A stretch of DNA of 64,000 bases from Halothiobacillus diazotrophicus (GCF_001663815.1 NZ_CP016027.1:2418501-2482500), one strand, 5' to 3'. Numbered from the stretch's first letter, positions 45,798 through 57,748 are shown. Notes: generated by a model from the sequence alone, not told the origin. Numbers and translations are program-made.

Positions 45798-47018
45798 ATG
45801 TTTGATAATTCCTCGAATCCTTGGGATCGCCGGAAGTTTCTGGGTGCCGTTCTGGGCACGAGTACGGCGGTGTTCGGACTGGTGGCGCCGGAGAAGGTTC
45901 TTGCGGCGCGCGTGATCAATGCCGTGCAAACCACGCGCCAGCCGGATTACACGCGTTATGTATTTAAGGTGAACGGCCCCCTGGACTACAAGACGTTCAG
46001 CCTCGACAATCCCCCACGGGTGGTTGTCGATCTCACGCAGACTCAGATGAGCCAGATCGAGATTCCGCCGGCGCCCGCCGGTTCCGTGGTCAGCGATCTG
46101 CGGGTCGGTATTCACAATGGGTACGACCTGCGGCTGGTGTTCGACATGAAGGCGGCAGTCAAGCCGCGCATGCTGCTGTTGCCGCCGAGCGACGGACAGG
46201 GCTACCGTTTCGTGGTCGATCTGCCGCACGACAAGGCAGCGACTCTGGTGGCGCGCGACGCGGCCGATCCGGATAGCAAGCCGCGAATCCAGACACAGCA
46301 GACCTTCCGGGATATCGTGATTGCGATCGATCCGGGCCATGGTGGCAAGGACCCCGGGGCGATCGGCCGTCGGGGGACCAAGGAAAAACATATCGCGCTC
46401 GATATCGGACGGCGGTTGCAGGCCATGGTGGCGGCGACTCCCGGACTCAAGCCCGTCATGACGCGCGACTCCGATCGTTACATCCACCTGCGGGGGCGTA
46501 CCGCCATCGCCCGCCGCGCCAAGGCGGATCTGTTCGTTTCCGTGCATTCCGACGCATTCCGGGTGACTTCCGCACGGGGTGCCTCCGTTTTCTGTCTGAG
46601 TCAGGGCGGGGCCACCTCCGAGGCGGCGCGCTGGATGGCCAATCGGGAAAACGAGGCGGATTTCGTGGGCGGCGCATCCATTGCCGATCACGACCAGGAT
46701 GTGGCTTCCGTATTGCTCGATCTCTCGCAGACCAAGACGCTGGAGAACAGTCTGGATTTCGGGCATCGCGTGCTGTCGCAGATCGGCGACGTCACCGATC
46801 TGCACTCCAAGCGCGTGCAGCAGGCCGGTTTCGTCGTGCTCAAGTCGCCGGATATCCCCTCGATTTTGGTGGAAAGCGCGTTCATCAGTAATCCGACCGA
46901 GGAGGCGCGCCTGCGTACCGCGGCGTATCAGAACGAAATCGCCCGGTCGATTCTGGCCGGCGTGAACACCTATTATGCCGAGCGGGCGCCCGAAGGTACG
47001 CGGTACGCCATGCTCTGA
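45798..47018 (+). CDS. amiC: N-acetylmuramoyl-L-alanine amidase (AmiC-type)
   Basis: The 406-residue protein has a Tat-type signal (NPWDRRKFLGAVLG, then a hydrophobic stretch ending VLAA), an AMIN domain (about 40-140) for septal targeting, and an Amidase_3 domain with the zinc ligands in AIDPGHGGKDPGA, ADLFVSVHSDAF and the catalytic Glu in LVESAFISN. It splits septal peptidoglycan during daughter-cell separation. A Tat signal matches AmiA and AmiC of E. coli. mutL follows. Confidence 0.94.
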   Translation: MFDNSSNPWDRRKFLGAVLGTSTAVFGLVAPEKVLAARVINAVQTTRQPDYTRYVFKVNGPLDYKTFSLDNPPRVVVDLTQTQMSQIEIPPAPAGSVVSDLRVGIHNGYDLRLVFDMKAAVKPRMLLLPPSDGQGYRFVVDLPHDKAATLVARDAADPDSKPRIQTQQTFRDIVIAIDPGHGGKDPGAIGRRGTKEKHIALDIGRRLQAMVAATPGLKPVMTRDSDRYIHLRGRTAIARRAKADLFVSVHSDAFRVTSARGASVFCLSQGGATSEAARWMANRENEADFVGGASIADHDQDVASVLLDLSQTKTLENSLDFGHRVLSQIGDVTDLHSKRVQQAGFVVLKSPDIPSILVESAFISNPTEEARLRTAAYQNEIARSILAGVNTYYAERAPEGTRYAML

Positions 47019-47061
47019 GCAACCCGGCGCTGCGTGCGCCGCCATTTGTATTCGGAACGAT

Positions 47062-47090
47062 CGCGGGGGAAAATACGCTTTTGCCCCGCG
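47062..47090 (+). promoter_or_regulatory. strong hairpin just before mutL
   Basis: CGCGGGG-G-AAAA and TTTT-G-CCCCGCG pair around a TACGC loop, ending nine bases before the mutL ATG. It covers the upstream TTG alternative start and its purine run, and could limit ribosome access to mutL or separate it from amiC. Confidence 0.5.
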
Positions 47091-47098
47091 AAATCCCG

Positions 47099-48955
47099 AT
47101 GTCCTCGATAGCCGTACTTCCCCCCACACTCGTGAATCAGATCGCCGCCGGCGAGGTGGTGGAGCGCCCGGCCAGCGTCGTCAAGGAACTCGTCGAAAAT
47201 GCCCTCGATGCCGGCGGTCGGCGGATCGTCGTGCAGATCGAGGAGGGCGGTTCGCGCTTGATTTCCGTGCGCGACGATGGTCGGGGCATGGACGATACCG
47301 ATCTGCCGCTGGCGCTGACGGCCCATGCCACCAGCAAGATCCGCTCTCTGGATGACCTTGAGGCCGTTCAGAGCATGGGGTTTCGTGGTGAGGCTTTGGC
47401 CAGCATCGCTTCGATCGCCCGGGTGACCTTGACCTCTTGCACCGCCAATGCGCCGCACGGCTGGACGCTCAGCAACGAAGTGGACGTCACCGCCTGCAAG
47501 CCGGCGGCGCACCCTCAGGGCACGACGGTGCTCGTTCGTGACCTGTTCTACCAGACGCCGGCCCGGCGCAAGTTCCTGCGTACCGAACGGACCGAGTTCG
47601 GCCAGATCGACCAACTCATGCGGCGATTCGCGCTGGCCCATCCGACGGTCGGCTTTACCCTGGAGCACAATGGGCGCCGATTGTTCGATCTGCCGCCTAT
47701 CGGGCCGGATCAACTTTCCGAGCAGTTTCCGGCCCGCATCGCCCAGATGCTGGGCGAGGATTTCCTGACGCGCGCCCGCTTCATCGATTCCACGGCTTCC
47801 GGACTCGGTCTGACCGGCTGGGTGGCCGATCCGAGTTATGCGCGCTCCTCGACGGATCAGCAGCTGTTCTTCGTCAATGGTCGGATCGTGCGGGACCGGC
47901 TGATCGGTTTCGCAATCCGTCGCGCCTATGCCGACGTGCTGCACCATGCGCGCCAGCCTGCCTACGTCCTGTCGCTGAATCTCGACCCGCGGCACGTCGA
48001 CGTCAACGTCCATCCCACCAAGGCCGAGGTGCGATTCCGGGATGGACGGGCCGTGCAGGATTTCCTGTTCCGCGAGATTCATCGTGCCCTGGCCGTGGGC
48101 GCCGATCCCGGGGTGGGCGACGCGGCGGCGTTCGGTGCCGGTGCGTCATCGGGAGAACTGCGTTCTTCCGGCTCGGCCGGTGCGCCACCGTCGAGGTCGA
48201 TGCCGGACCGTGCCCTCGCTTCGGCGCCTCGCGTCCAGGGGTATCTCGATCTGCTCTCCGCTGCCGCCGAACCGGTGTCGAATCCTGTTATGGTCCCCTC
48301 GGCATCGGCAACCACCCTGGCTTTCGGGGGCGTGACCGAATCCGAGCCGGCAGAAATCCCGCCGCTGGGGTTTTCCCTGGCCCATCTGCACGGGGTGTAT
48401 ATCCTGGCCCAGAACGCCCAGGGTTTGATCATCGTCGATGCCCACGCGGCGGCGGAGCGGGTGACCTACGAACGTCTGAAAACCGCTTATGCCGGCCGGC
48501 AGATGGTGCTTCAGCCCCTGTTGCTGCCCGTGACTTTCGGTGTTACCGAGGCAGAGGCCGACCGGTTCGAGGCTTTTGCATCGGCCTTCGCCCGCATGGG
48601 CGTGGCCCTGTCGCGCATTGCACCGACCCGGATTCGCGTCACGGCGCTCGCGGCGCTCCTGCGCGGTGCGGACGCCGAATCCCTGGCGCGGGACATGCTG
48701 GCCGCCGTCGAGGACGACGAGTTGTTGCCGGATGCGGAAAATCCCGTGATGACCGAGCGGATCAATGCGGTGCTTTCCCGGATGGCCTGCCATGGGTCGG
48801 TGCGTGCCAACCGCATTCTGACCCGACCGGAAATGGATGCCCTGTTGCGCGACATGGAGCGCACGGAGCGCGCCGATCAGTGCAATCACGGTCGACCGAC
48901 CTGGCGGCAGTTGAGCATGACGGATCTCGATCGCCTGTTCATGCGGGGGCAATGA
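47099..48955 (+). CDS. mutL: DNA mismatch repair protein MutL with endonuclease motif
   Basis: The 618-residue protein has the GHKL ATPase N-domain (LVNQIAAGEVVERPASVVKELVENALDAG, GFRGEAL, VHPTKAEVRF), a Ser/Ala-rich linker (about 340-410), and a C-domain carrying DAHAAAERVTYE, a form of the DQHA(X)2E(X)4E endonuclease motif, plus ACHGSVRANR and CNHGRPTW. Such MutL proteins nick DNA themselves, as in organisms without MutH. ATG 47099 is preferred; TTG 47081 has a better purine tract but lies in a hairpin. The stop overlaps miaA by 4 nt. Confidence 0.96.
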   Translation: MSSIAVLPPTLVNQIAAGEVVERPASVVKELVENALDAGGRRIVVQIEEGGSRLISVRDDGRGMDDTDLPLALTAHATSKIRSLDDLEAVQSMGFRGEALASIASIARVTLTSCTANAPHGWTLSNEVDVTACKPAAHPQGTTVLVRDLFYQTPARRKFLRTERTEFGQIDQLMRRFALAHPTVGFTLEHNGRRLFDLPPIGPDQLSEQFPARIAQMLGEDFLTRARFIDSTASGLGLTGWVADPSYARSSTDQQLFFVNGRIVRDRLIGFAIRRAYADVLHHARQPAYVLSLNLDPRHVDVNVHPTKAEVRFRDGRAVQDFLFREIHRALAVGADPGVGDAAAFGAGASSGELRSSGSAGAPPSRSMPDRALASAPRVQGYLDLLSAAAEPVSNPVMVPSASATTLAFGGVTESEPAEIPPLGFSLAHLHGVYILAQNAQGLIIVDAHAAAERVTYERLKTAYAGRQMVLQPLLLPVTFGVTEAEADRFEAFASAFARMGVALSRIAPTRIRVTALAALLRGADAESLARDMLAAVEDDELLPDAENPVMTERINAVLSRMACHGSVRANRILTRPEMDALLRDMERTERADQCNHGRPTWRQLSMTDLDRLFMRGQ

Positions 48956-49935
48956 TGAGCGAGAACGGGGTGACCCAGTGCGCCGAGAAGTCTCCCGTGA
49001 TCGCCCTGCTGGGCCCTACAGCTTCGGGCAAGACCTCCACCGCACTCGAATTGGCGGCGCATCTGCCCGTGTCGCTCATCAGCGTGGATTCCGTGATGAT
49101 CTATCGCGGGATGGATATCGGCTCAGCCAAACCTGCGCCCGCCGTGCTGGCCGAGTTTCCCCACGAACTCGTGGATATCTGCGATCCATCCGAATCGTAT
49201 TCGGTCAGTAACTTCTGCCACGATGCCCTGGCGGCAATTGATCGTGCCGATGCGGCGGGTCGTGTACCGCTCCTGGTGGGGGGCACGATGATGTACTTCC
49301 AGGCGCTGCTGGATGGGCTTTCGACCCTGCCATCGACCGATCCCGACATCCGTGCCGCCGTTCAGGCGGAGGCCGAACGCCTGGGCTGGTCGGCTCTTCA
49401 TGCGCAGTTGCAACAGGTCGACCCGGAAGTGGCGGCTCGGGTTCATCCCAACGACCCGCAACGGATCGGTCGGGCCCTGGAGGTGTTCCACGCGACGGGC
49501 AAGCCCTTGAGTCGGTGGCAGCGGGAGAATCCCCCCCGATCCCCGCTCGGCGACCGAATCGTGCATCGGTTCGGTCTCTGGCCCGCCTCGCGGGCCCATG
49601 CCCGCGAAGCCATGGCCGAGCGATTCGACATGATGCTGGCGGACGGGTTGTTGGACGAAGTGCGCCGATTGAAGGATCGCGGGGATCTGGATCCGGGCAT
49701 GCCGTCGATCCGGGCGGTGGGGTATCGTCAGGTCTGGGATTACCTGGATGGCGTCACGGACTTCGACCGGATGCGCTTTCTGGCGATCACCGCGACGCGT
49801 CAGCTGGCCAAGCGCCAGATTACCTGGATGCGCGGTCAGTCGACCACCCGGTTTTATCCGACCGAACAGCGGGACGAACTGCTCGCGCAAATGCAGCGAA
49901 TCGTCGCTCAGGCGGAACTTGCATCCCCCGGTTAA
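48952..49935 (+). CDS. miaA: tRNA dimethylallyltransferase
   Basis: The 327-residue enzyme adds the isopentenyl group to A37. It has the P-loop GPTASGKTSTALELA, SVDSVMIYRGMDIGSAKP, LVGGTMMYFQALLDGL and AVGYRQVWDYLDG. In most MiaA the third motif reads DSxQVYxxMDIGTAKP; here DSVMIYRGMDIGSAKP replaces the usual Gln with Met. Starts ATG 48952 and 48955 are adjacent; the first overlaps the mutL stop. Confidence 0.95.
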   Translation: MMSENGVTQCAEKSPVIALLGPTASGKTSTALELAAHLPVSLISVDSVMIYRGMDIGSAKPAPAVLAEFPHELVDICDPSESYSVSNFCHDALAAIDRADAAGRVPLLVGGTMMYFQALLDGLSTLPSTDPDIRAAVQAEAERLGWSALHAQLQQVDPEVAARVHPNDPQRIGRALEVFHATGKPLSRWQRENPPRSPLGDRIVHRFGLWPASRAHAREAMAERFDMMLADGLLDEVRRLKDRGDLDPGMPSIRAVGYRQVWDYLDGVTDFDRMRFLAITATRQLAKRQITWMRGQSTTRFYPTEQRDELLAQMQRIVAQAELASPG

Positions 49936-50167
49936 ATCCAAGGGCGGCCGACATGACGGCAGTCTGTGGCTGCGACATCTTGAAATTTCAGGATTCGGGC
50001 CCAAATCCCAACGGTCGTGATACGCTAAACGCTAATACGCTGAGCAGCGTGCACACAATACTGTGAATGCGACCTGTTCCCGGACGATCAGGAGTGATCT
50101 GCCGCTCGGCGTGCCACTACGTGCGCATCGGAAGCTGCCAACTACATTACAAACGAGGAAAAATGCG

Positions 50168-50437
50168 ATGGCAAAAGCTCAATCACTACAGGAACCCTAT
50201 CTGAATGCCCTGCGCCGCGAGCATGTGCCCGTGTCCATCTATCTGCGCAACGGGATCAAGCTGCAGGGGCAGATCGACTCCTTCGACAATTTCGTGGTGC
50301 TGCTGAAAAACAACGTCAGTCAGCTCGTCTACAAGCATGCCATCAGCACGATCGTGCCCACGCGCGAAATCCATATCGATTTTGACGAAGAGGGCGACGC
50401 CGCCAAACCCGCTCAGTCGGGAGACGATGGTCACTGA
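50168..50437 (+). CDS. hfq: RNA chaperone Hfq
   Basis: The 89-residue protein has the Sm1 and Sm2 motifs: [31 protein letters not shown] (divided over the first helix and strands) and [14 protein letters not shown]. It forms a hexamer that pairs small RNAs with messages. The acidic tail [19 protein letters not shown] is short. ATG 50168 with GAGGAAAA upstream gives the usual start. Its stop shares one base with the hflX ATG. Confidence 0.98.
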   Translation: MAKAQSLQEPYLNALRREHVPVSIYLRNGIKLQGQIDSFDNFVVLLKNNVSQLVYKHAISTIVPTREIHIDFDEEGDAAKPAQSGDDGH

Positions 50438-51804
50438 TGCAATTCTTTGAACGGCACGAGGGCGGCGAGCGCGCGGTCCTGCTGCACGTCGTCTCCCGGC
50501 AGGCGAGTCGTGCCGAAGATCTTGACGAATTCCGTGAATTGCTGCGCTCGGCGGGCGCCGAGGTCGTCGGTGAGTGTCTTGCCAGCCGCGAGTCTCCGGA
50601 CCCGCGTCTCTATATCGGCAAGGGCAAGGCCGAGGAGCTCGCGGCACTGGTGGGCGAATCGGAAGCCGATCTCGTTGTCGTCAACGCCCAGTTGTCTCCT
50701 TCCCAGGAACGAAACCTCGAGGCCCTGCTCAAATGCCGGGTGATCGATCGTACCGGTCTGATTCTCGATATTTTCTCCCAGCGCGCCCGATCCCATGAGG
50801 GTAAGTTGCAGGTCGAGCTGGCCCAGCTGACGCACCTGTCCACCCGGCTGGTACGGGGCTGGACCCACCTCGAGCGTCAGCGCGGGGGCTCCATCGGTCT
50901 GCGTGGGCCCGGGGAAACCCAGCTCGAGATGGACCGACGTCTCATTCATGAGCGAATCAAGCAGCTGAAAGAGCGCATCCTCAAGGTCCGCCGTCAGCGC
51001 CACGAGGGGCGAAAGGGACGACAGCGCTCGGAAATTCCCACGGTTTCCCTGGTGGGCTACACCAACGCCGGAAAATCGACCCTGTTCAATGCCCTGACGA
51101 CCGCCGGCACCTATGCGGCGAATCAGCTGTTCGCCACGCTGGATACCACGTTGCGGCGCGTCGATCTGGCCGTCGGCCAGCCGATGGTGCTGGCCGATAC
51201 GGTCGGGTTCATCCGCCATCTGCCCCACGAGCTGGTGACGGCCTTCCGCTCCACGTTGGAGGAAACCCTCGAGGCGGATCTGCTGATCCATGTGGTGGAT
51301 GCCTCCAGTGAAGAGCGCGATCGGCAGATGGCGGATGTGGAAAAAGTGCTCGAGGAAATCGGTGCCGATTCGCTCCCGCGACTCACGGTGATGAACAAGA
51401 TCGATCAGCTGGCGCAGAGCGTAGCCCAGGTCGATGTCAACGAACAGGGTGCTCCCGAGCGCGTCTGGGTGTCCGCGAAGACAGGCGAAGGCATGGACGA
51501 TCTTCGCCAGGCGTTGCTGAGTCGGCTGGCGCCCGCCAAGATAGCCGTATCGATCTTTCTGCCGGTCTCCGAGGCGGGTATCCGTGCCCGTCTGCTCAAT
51601 GAAGGACTCATCGTCCGAGAGGCATGGTCCGAGGACGAATCCCGACCGGGGTGGCGTCTCGATCTGGTTCTGACGGACGGCAAGTGGGCGCAATGGAAAA
51701 AGCATTTCCCGCAGTTAGGCGACTATCAGATCCCCCCGGTCGTGCTGCCGGATACCCCGGTCGTTTTGCCGGGTGCGCTTGCGGCAGATGGGCTCCATCA
51801 CTAA
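50437..51804 (+). CDS. hflX: ribosome-associated GTPase HflX
   Basis: The 455-residue protein has the HflX N-domain with LYIGKGKAEELA and the glycine-rich RGGSIGLRGPGETQLEMDRR linker region, then a GTPase domain with G1 GYTNAGKSTLFN, G3 DTVGFIRHLPHELV and G4 NKID. It splits stalled ribosomes after heat or antibiotic stress. The start overlaps the hfq stop by one base (TGATG), the standard hfq-hflX arrangement. Confidence 0.97.
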   Translation: MQFFERHEGGERAVLLHVVSRQASRAEDLDEFRELLRSAGAEVVGECLASRESPDPRLYIGKGKAEELAALVGESEADLVVVNAQLSPSQERNLEALLKCRVIDRTGLILDIFSQRARSHEGKLQVELAQLTHLSTRLVRGWTHLERQRGGSIGLRGPGETQLEMDRRLIHERIKQLKERILKVRRQRHEGRKGRQRSEIPTVSLVGYTNAGKSTLFNALTTAGTYAANQLFATLDTTLRRVDLAVGQPMVLADTVGFIRHLPHELVTAFRSTLEETLEADLLIHVVDASSEERDRQMADVEKVLEEIGADSLPRLTVMNKIDQLAQSVAQVDVNEQGAPERVWVSAKTGEGMDDLRQALLSRLAPAKIAVSIFLPVSEAGIRARLLNEGLIVREAWSEDESRPGWRLDLVLTDGKWAQWKKHFPQLGDYQIPPVVLPDTPVVLPGALAADGLHH

Positions 51805-51868
51805 ACTTACGTGTCTTTTTTTGAAACCTGTCCAATCGGTTCCCCCGATTATCCCCGGAGTAGTGCCC

Positions 51869-53017
51869 ATGGCCTGGAATGAACCCGGCGGTGGCAAGGA
51901 TAACGATCCTTGGTCCAATCCCCGCCGTGGCGGCAAGCCGCCCAATATCGACGATGCGATCGAACGTCTACAGAAGAAATTCGGCGGCGCCATGGGTGGC
52001 GCGGGCGGCGGAAAGGCCCTGGCAGGGATTGCCGTTCTGGCGTTTGCCGCCTGGATGTTCTCCGGGGTCTACACCATTGATGCCGGTCAGCGCGGTATCG
52101 TGCTGCAGTTCGGTAAATACACCGAAACGACGGGGGCAGGGCCGCACTGGCATCTGCCTTACCCGATCGCGTCGGTGGTCAAGGTGAACGTGGATGAGTT
52201 TCGCGACAAGCAGCTGAAGATGTCTTCGCTGACCAACGACGAGAACATCGTCGAGGTCAAGATCAGCAGTCAGTTCGTGATCAACGATCCGGTCAAGTAC
52301 CTGTTCAACGTTCGCGATCCAGACGGCACACTGTCCGACGTCATGCAGAGCGCGATCCGCGAAGTGGTCGGCTCCAAGAAGATGGACTACGTCCTGACGG
52401 AAGGGCGAAGCGAGATCGCCAGTCTCGTGCGCGATCGGATGCAGGATCTGCTTAACGGCTACGACACCGGTCTGAAGGTGCAGTCGGTCAACCTGCAGGA
52501 CATTCAGCCGCCGGAAGCCGTTCAACCCGCCTTTGAGGATGCGATTCGCGCCCGCGAGGACGAGCAACGCTATATCAGCGAGGCCTCGGCGTATGCCAAT
52601 CAGGTCGTGCCGCGCGCGCGCGGCGATGCCGCCCAGATCGACGAGCAGGCCAAGGGCTATCAGTCCAAGGTGATCAATGCAGCATTGGGTGAGGCGGCAC
52701 GGTTCGAGTTGCTGCTGAAATCCTATCGACTGGCGCCCGAGCTGACGCGAGAGCGCATGTACCTCGATGCCATGGGGGATATCTTGAGCAAGAACCGGAG
52801 CGTGATTCTCGATTCCGGCAAATCCAACAACGTGTTCTATCTGCCGTTGGGCGACCGGACTTCTGCTGCCAGCAAGAAGCCGGTGAAACCGGTCACGCCG
52901 GCGGACAATGCCATTCTGCCGCTGCCTTCCCTGCCGTCCCCGGACGATACGTCGCTCTCGCGCAGTACCGTGACCAACGATAGCCGCAGCGATCTGCGTA
53001 CGAGGAGCGCGCCATGA
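51869..53017 (+). CDS. hflK: FtsH protease modulator HflK
   Basis: The 382-residue protein has a Gly/Pro-rich cytoplasmic N-terminus (MAWNEPGGGKDNDPW), one membrane helix (about 55-72) and an SPFH/band-7 domain with YTIDAGQRGIVLQFGKY. With HflC it encloses FtsH in a large membrane complex. ATG 51869 with CCGGAG upstream gives the conserved start. The stop overlaps hflC by 4 nt. The Ser/Pro-rich tail (about 340-382) is variable in the family. Confidence 0.97.
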   Translation: MAWNEPGGGKDNDPWSNPRRGGKPPNIDDAIERLQKKFGGAMGGAGGGKALAGIAVLAFAAWMFSGVYTIDAGQRGIVLQFGKYTETTGAGPHWHLPYPIASVVKVNVDEFRDKQLKMSSLTNDENIVEVKISSQFVINDPVKYLFNVRDPDGTLSDVMQSAIREVVGSKKMDYVLTEGRSEIASLVRDRMQDLLNGYDTGLKVQSVNLQDIQPPEAVQPAFEDAIRAREDEQRYISEASAYANQVVPRARGDAAQIDEQAKGYQSKVINAALGEAARFELLLKSYRLAPELTRERMYLDAMGDILSKNRSVILDSGKSNNVFYLPLGDRTSAASKKPVKPVTPADNAILPLPSLPSPDDTSLSRSTVTNDSRSDLRTRSAP

Positions 53018-53925
53018 ACATCATCAATCGCGTGATTCTGCCCGTTGTCGTGGTGGCGGTGTTCCTCCTGTCGACCGCCACCTTCCAGGTCAAACAGTAT
53101 CAGACGGCGCTGGAATTCCGCCTGGGCGAGATTGTCCAGGAGGGCTTCGATCCCGGTCTGCACTTCAAGATTCCGTTCATCAACAGCGTCCGCCTGTTCG
53201 ACAAGCGCGTCCTGACGATGACTTCGCAGCCCGAGCGCTTCCTGACCAGCGAAAAGAAGAACCTGATCGTCGACTACTACATCAAGTGGCGCATCGTGAA
53301 TCCGGCCGATTTCTACCGCGCGACGCGTGGCGAGGAGCGGATCGCGATGAACCGGATGGATCAGATTGTCCGGGACAGCATGAAAAGTCAGATTTCAAGC
53401 CTGACGCTGAACGAGGTGGTCTCCGGGGATCGCGATCTGTTCATGCGCCATGTGATCGATGTCACGAACAAGGACATCCATGGCCTGGGCATCGAGATCA
53501 CGGACGTCCGCATCATGCAGATCGAGCTGCCGCAGGAAGTCCGCAAGTCGGTGTATGCCCGGATGGAGAAAGAGCGTTTTGCCGTGGCCCAGTCGATACG
53601 CTCGCGCGGCGAGGAGCAGGCCAAGAAGATCACCGCCGATGCGGACCGTCAACGCGAGGTGATTCTGGCCGAAGCGAACCGTCAGGCGGCCAAGATTCGC
53701 GGCGAGGGGGATGCCCAGGCCGCCAAGACCTACGCCGAGGCCTACACGGCTGATCCCGGCTTCTTCGACTTCTACCGGAGTCTCGAAGCCTACAAGAAGG
53801 CCTTCGATCAGGGGGACAGCACGTTCGTCCTGAATCCGGATACCCCGTTCTTCCAGTATTTCCGTGCGCCGGGGCAGCCGGGCGCTGCCGAGTCGGGACA
53901 CGGGGGATCGGCAGCCAAGCACTGA
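53014..53925 (+). CDS. hflC: FtsH protease modulator HflC
   Basis: The 303-residue protein has an N-terminal membrane anchor (about 5-24) and an SPFH domain with TFQVKQYQTALEFRLGEIV, LIVDYYIKWRIVNPADFY and a long Ala/Glu/Arg helix (ADRQREVILAEANRQAAKIRG region). It forms the HflKC complex with the preceding gene, to which it is coupled by an ATGA overlap. Confidence 0.97.
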   Translation: MNIINRVILPVVVVAVFLLSTATFQVKQYQTALEFRLGEIVQEGFDPGLHFKIPFINSVRLFDKRVLTMTSQPERFLTSEKKNLIVDYYIKWRIVNPADFYRATRGEERIAMNRMDQIVRDSMKSQISSLTLNEVVSGDRDLFMRHVIDVTNKDIHGLGIEITDVRIMQIELPQEVRKSVYARMEKERFAVAQSIRSRGEEQAKKITADADRQREVILAEANRQAAKIRGEGDAQAAKTYAEAYTADPGFFDFYRSLEAYKKAFDQGDSTFVLNPDTPFFQYFRAPGQPGAAESGHGGSAAKH

Positions 53926-53961
53926 TCCCGGCAGCACAGGCCCGTTTCAGGAGTCGGACGT

Positions 53962-54150
53962 TTGGATCATCTTTGGTTGCAGGTCATCGGGCTGGTCTTG
54001 ATCGTCGAGGCCTTGTTGCCGTTCATCAGCCCCCGTCGTTACCGGGCGATGGCCTTGCAGATGGCCAGTACGCCGGACGGTGTGCTGCGTTCGATCGCGC
54101 TGGTCGCCTTGCTTGCGGGCGTCGTCCTGCTGAGCCTGGCGCACCGTTAA
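53962..54150 (+). CDS. DUF2065 small membrane protein
   Basis: The 62-residue product has two hydrophobic helices (about 5-22 and 43-59) separated by the basic ISPRRYRAMALQM segment, the DUF2065/YjeT pattern. It starts at TTG 53962 with AGGAG about nine bases upstream. DUF2065 genes usually lie between hflC and hisZ or purA, as here. The function is unknown. Confidence 0.88.
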   Translation: MDHLWLQVIGLVLIVEALLPFISPRRYRAMALQMASTPDGVLRSIALVALLAGVVLLSLAHR

Positions 54151-54206
54151 TTATGTATTCGTATTGTCAGACGGGGTCGGGCCCCGTCGCTGAATAGGAT
54201 TTTTTC

Positions 54207-56718
<2,512 letters not shown>

Positions 56719-56767
56719 TTTTGGCGTACCGTGCCGGTTCCCCTCGATGGGCGTGCCGCACGGCTGA

Positions 56768-56786
56768 GTGGTGGACTTTCCACCAC
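56768..56786. other. perfect short hairpin after purA
   Basis: GTGGTGGA-CTT-TCCACCAC is a perfect 8-bp stem with a 3-base loop, 50 bp past the purA stop. The nearest T-run (TCTTTTTTC) is over 20 bases away, so it may be a transcript-end structure rather than a simple terminator. Confidence 0.5.
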
Positions 56787-56847
56787 GGAATTTCGACGTT
56801 GTTTGAATCTTTTTTCAAGCAACGCTTTATTTTTGTAAAAACTTGCG

Positions 56848-56853
56848 TAAAAT
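56848..56853 (+). promoter_or_regulatory. candidate -10 element for rpsP-rimM-trmD-rplS
   Basis: TAAAAT lies about 70 bp upstream of the rpsP start in an AT-rich stretch with a TTTATT-like -35 16 bp before it. It is the best promoter match before the ribosomal operon. Confidence 0.4.
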
Positions 56854-56924
56854 CACGCGCCTTGAATTTTGAAAAGGCGCGGTGTGGTTTTTCGTCCGCC
56901 CCCTTGAAACAGGATAAATGACAC

Positions 56925-57185
56925 ATGGTATCGATCCGTTTAGCTCGCAGTGGCGCCAAGAAGCGCCCGTTCTACCACCTGGTGGTCACCGACAAGCGTA
57001 ACGCGCGTGACAGCGGTGCATATATCGAGCGTGTTGGTTTCTTCAACCCGGTGGCCCGCGGTGCGGAAGTTCGTCTGCAGGTCAATCTGGAGCGTTTGGA
57101 GCACTGGGTTGGCCAGGGCGCGCAGCCGAGCGATCGCGTGGCTGCCCTCTTGCGTGAAAACAGCAAGCAGGCCGCGGCTGTCTAA
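56925..57185 (+). CDS. rpsP: 30S ribosomal protein S16
   Basis: The 86-residue protein begins [20 protein letters not shown] and has the S16 pattern through [22 protein letters not shown]. It is the first gene of the conserved rpsP-rimM-trmD-rplS operon. Confidence 0.99.
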   Translation: MVSIRLARSGAKKRPFYHLVVTDKRNARDSGAYIERVGFFNPVARGAEVRLQVNLERLEHWVGQGAQPSDRVAALLRENSKQAAAV

Positions 57186-57209
57186 TACCCCGTGACGGGT
57201 TCGCTTGCC

Positions 57210-57731
57210 ATGGATGCCTGCCCGGAAGATCCGGTCGTTGTCGGTGAAATCGGGCGGGCCTATGGCGTGAAGGGGTGGTTCTGGGTGACCTCCCATACCC
57301 GGCCCGAGGATGGGATCCAGCGTTACACGCGTTGGTATCTCGATTCGGATTCGGCGACGAATCCAGGGCGCTGGGTGAACGTTGCGCGCTATTCCCCGCA
57401 AAGCAAGGGGATCGTGGCCAAGTTGCAGGGGATCGATGATCGAACCCAGGCGGAAGCACTGACCGGCATGCGGATCACGGTGGCTGCGAGCGATCTGCCC
57501 AAGGCAGGCAAGGGCGAATATTTCTGGCGCGATCTGGTCGGGTGCCGGGTCGTGCATGTGGATGGACAGGATTTTGGTGTCGTTGAGGATCTGATCGAGA
57601 CGGGCGCCAACGATGTGCTGGTCGTTCAGGGTGATCGGGAGCGTTTGATCCCGTTCATCCCGGATCAGGTTCTGGTAATGATCGATCTGGACCAGCGCCG
57701 TATCCTGGTGGACTGGGATCCGGATTTCTAG
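57210..57731 (+). CDS. rimM: ribosome maturation factor RimM
   Basis: The 173-residue protein has the RimM N-domain (VVVGEIGRAYGVKGWFWVTSHT) and the PRC-barrel C-domain (KGEYFWRDLVGCRVVHVDGQDFG, LIPFIPDQVL). It assists 16S 3'-domain maturation and binds S19. ATG 57210 is chosen; a GTG at 57192 would add six residues but has no ribosome binding site. Confidence 0.96.
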   Translation: MDACPEDPVVVGEIGRAYGVKGWFWVTSHTRPEDGIQRYTRWYLDSDSATNPGRWVNVARYSPQSKGIVAKLQGIDDRTQAEALTGMRITVAASDLPKAGKGEYFWRDLVGCRVVHVDGQDFGVVEDLIETGANDVLVVQGDRERLIPFIPDQVLVMIDLDQRRILVDWDPDF

Positions 57732-57748
57732 ACGACGAGCGTCTCGGG

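Noticed and set aside
45711-47129. 472-codon open frame antisense to amiC
   Set aside because: No start signal or domain; amiC has all catalytic motifs.
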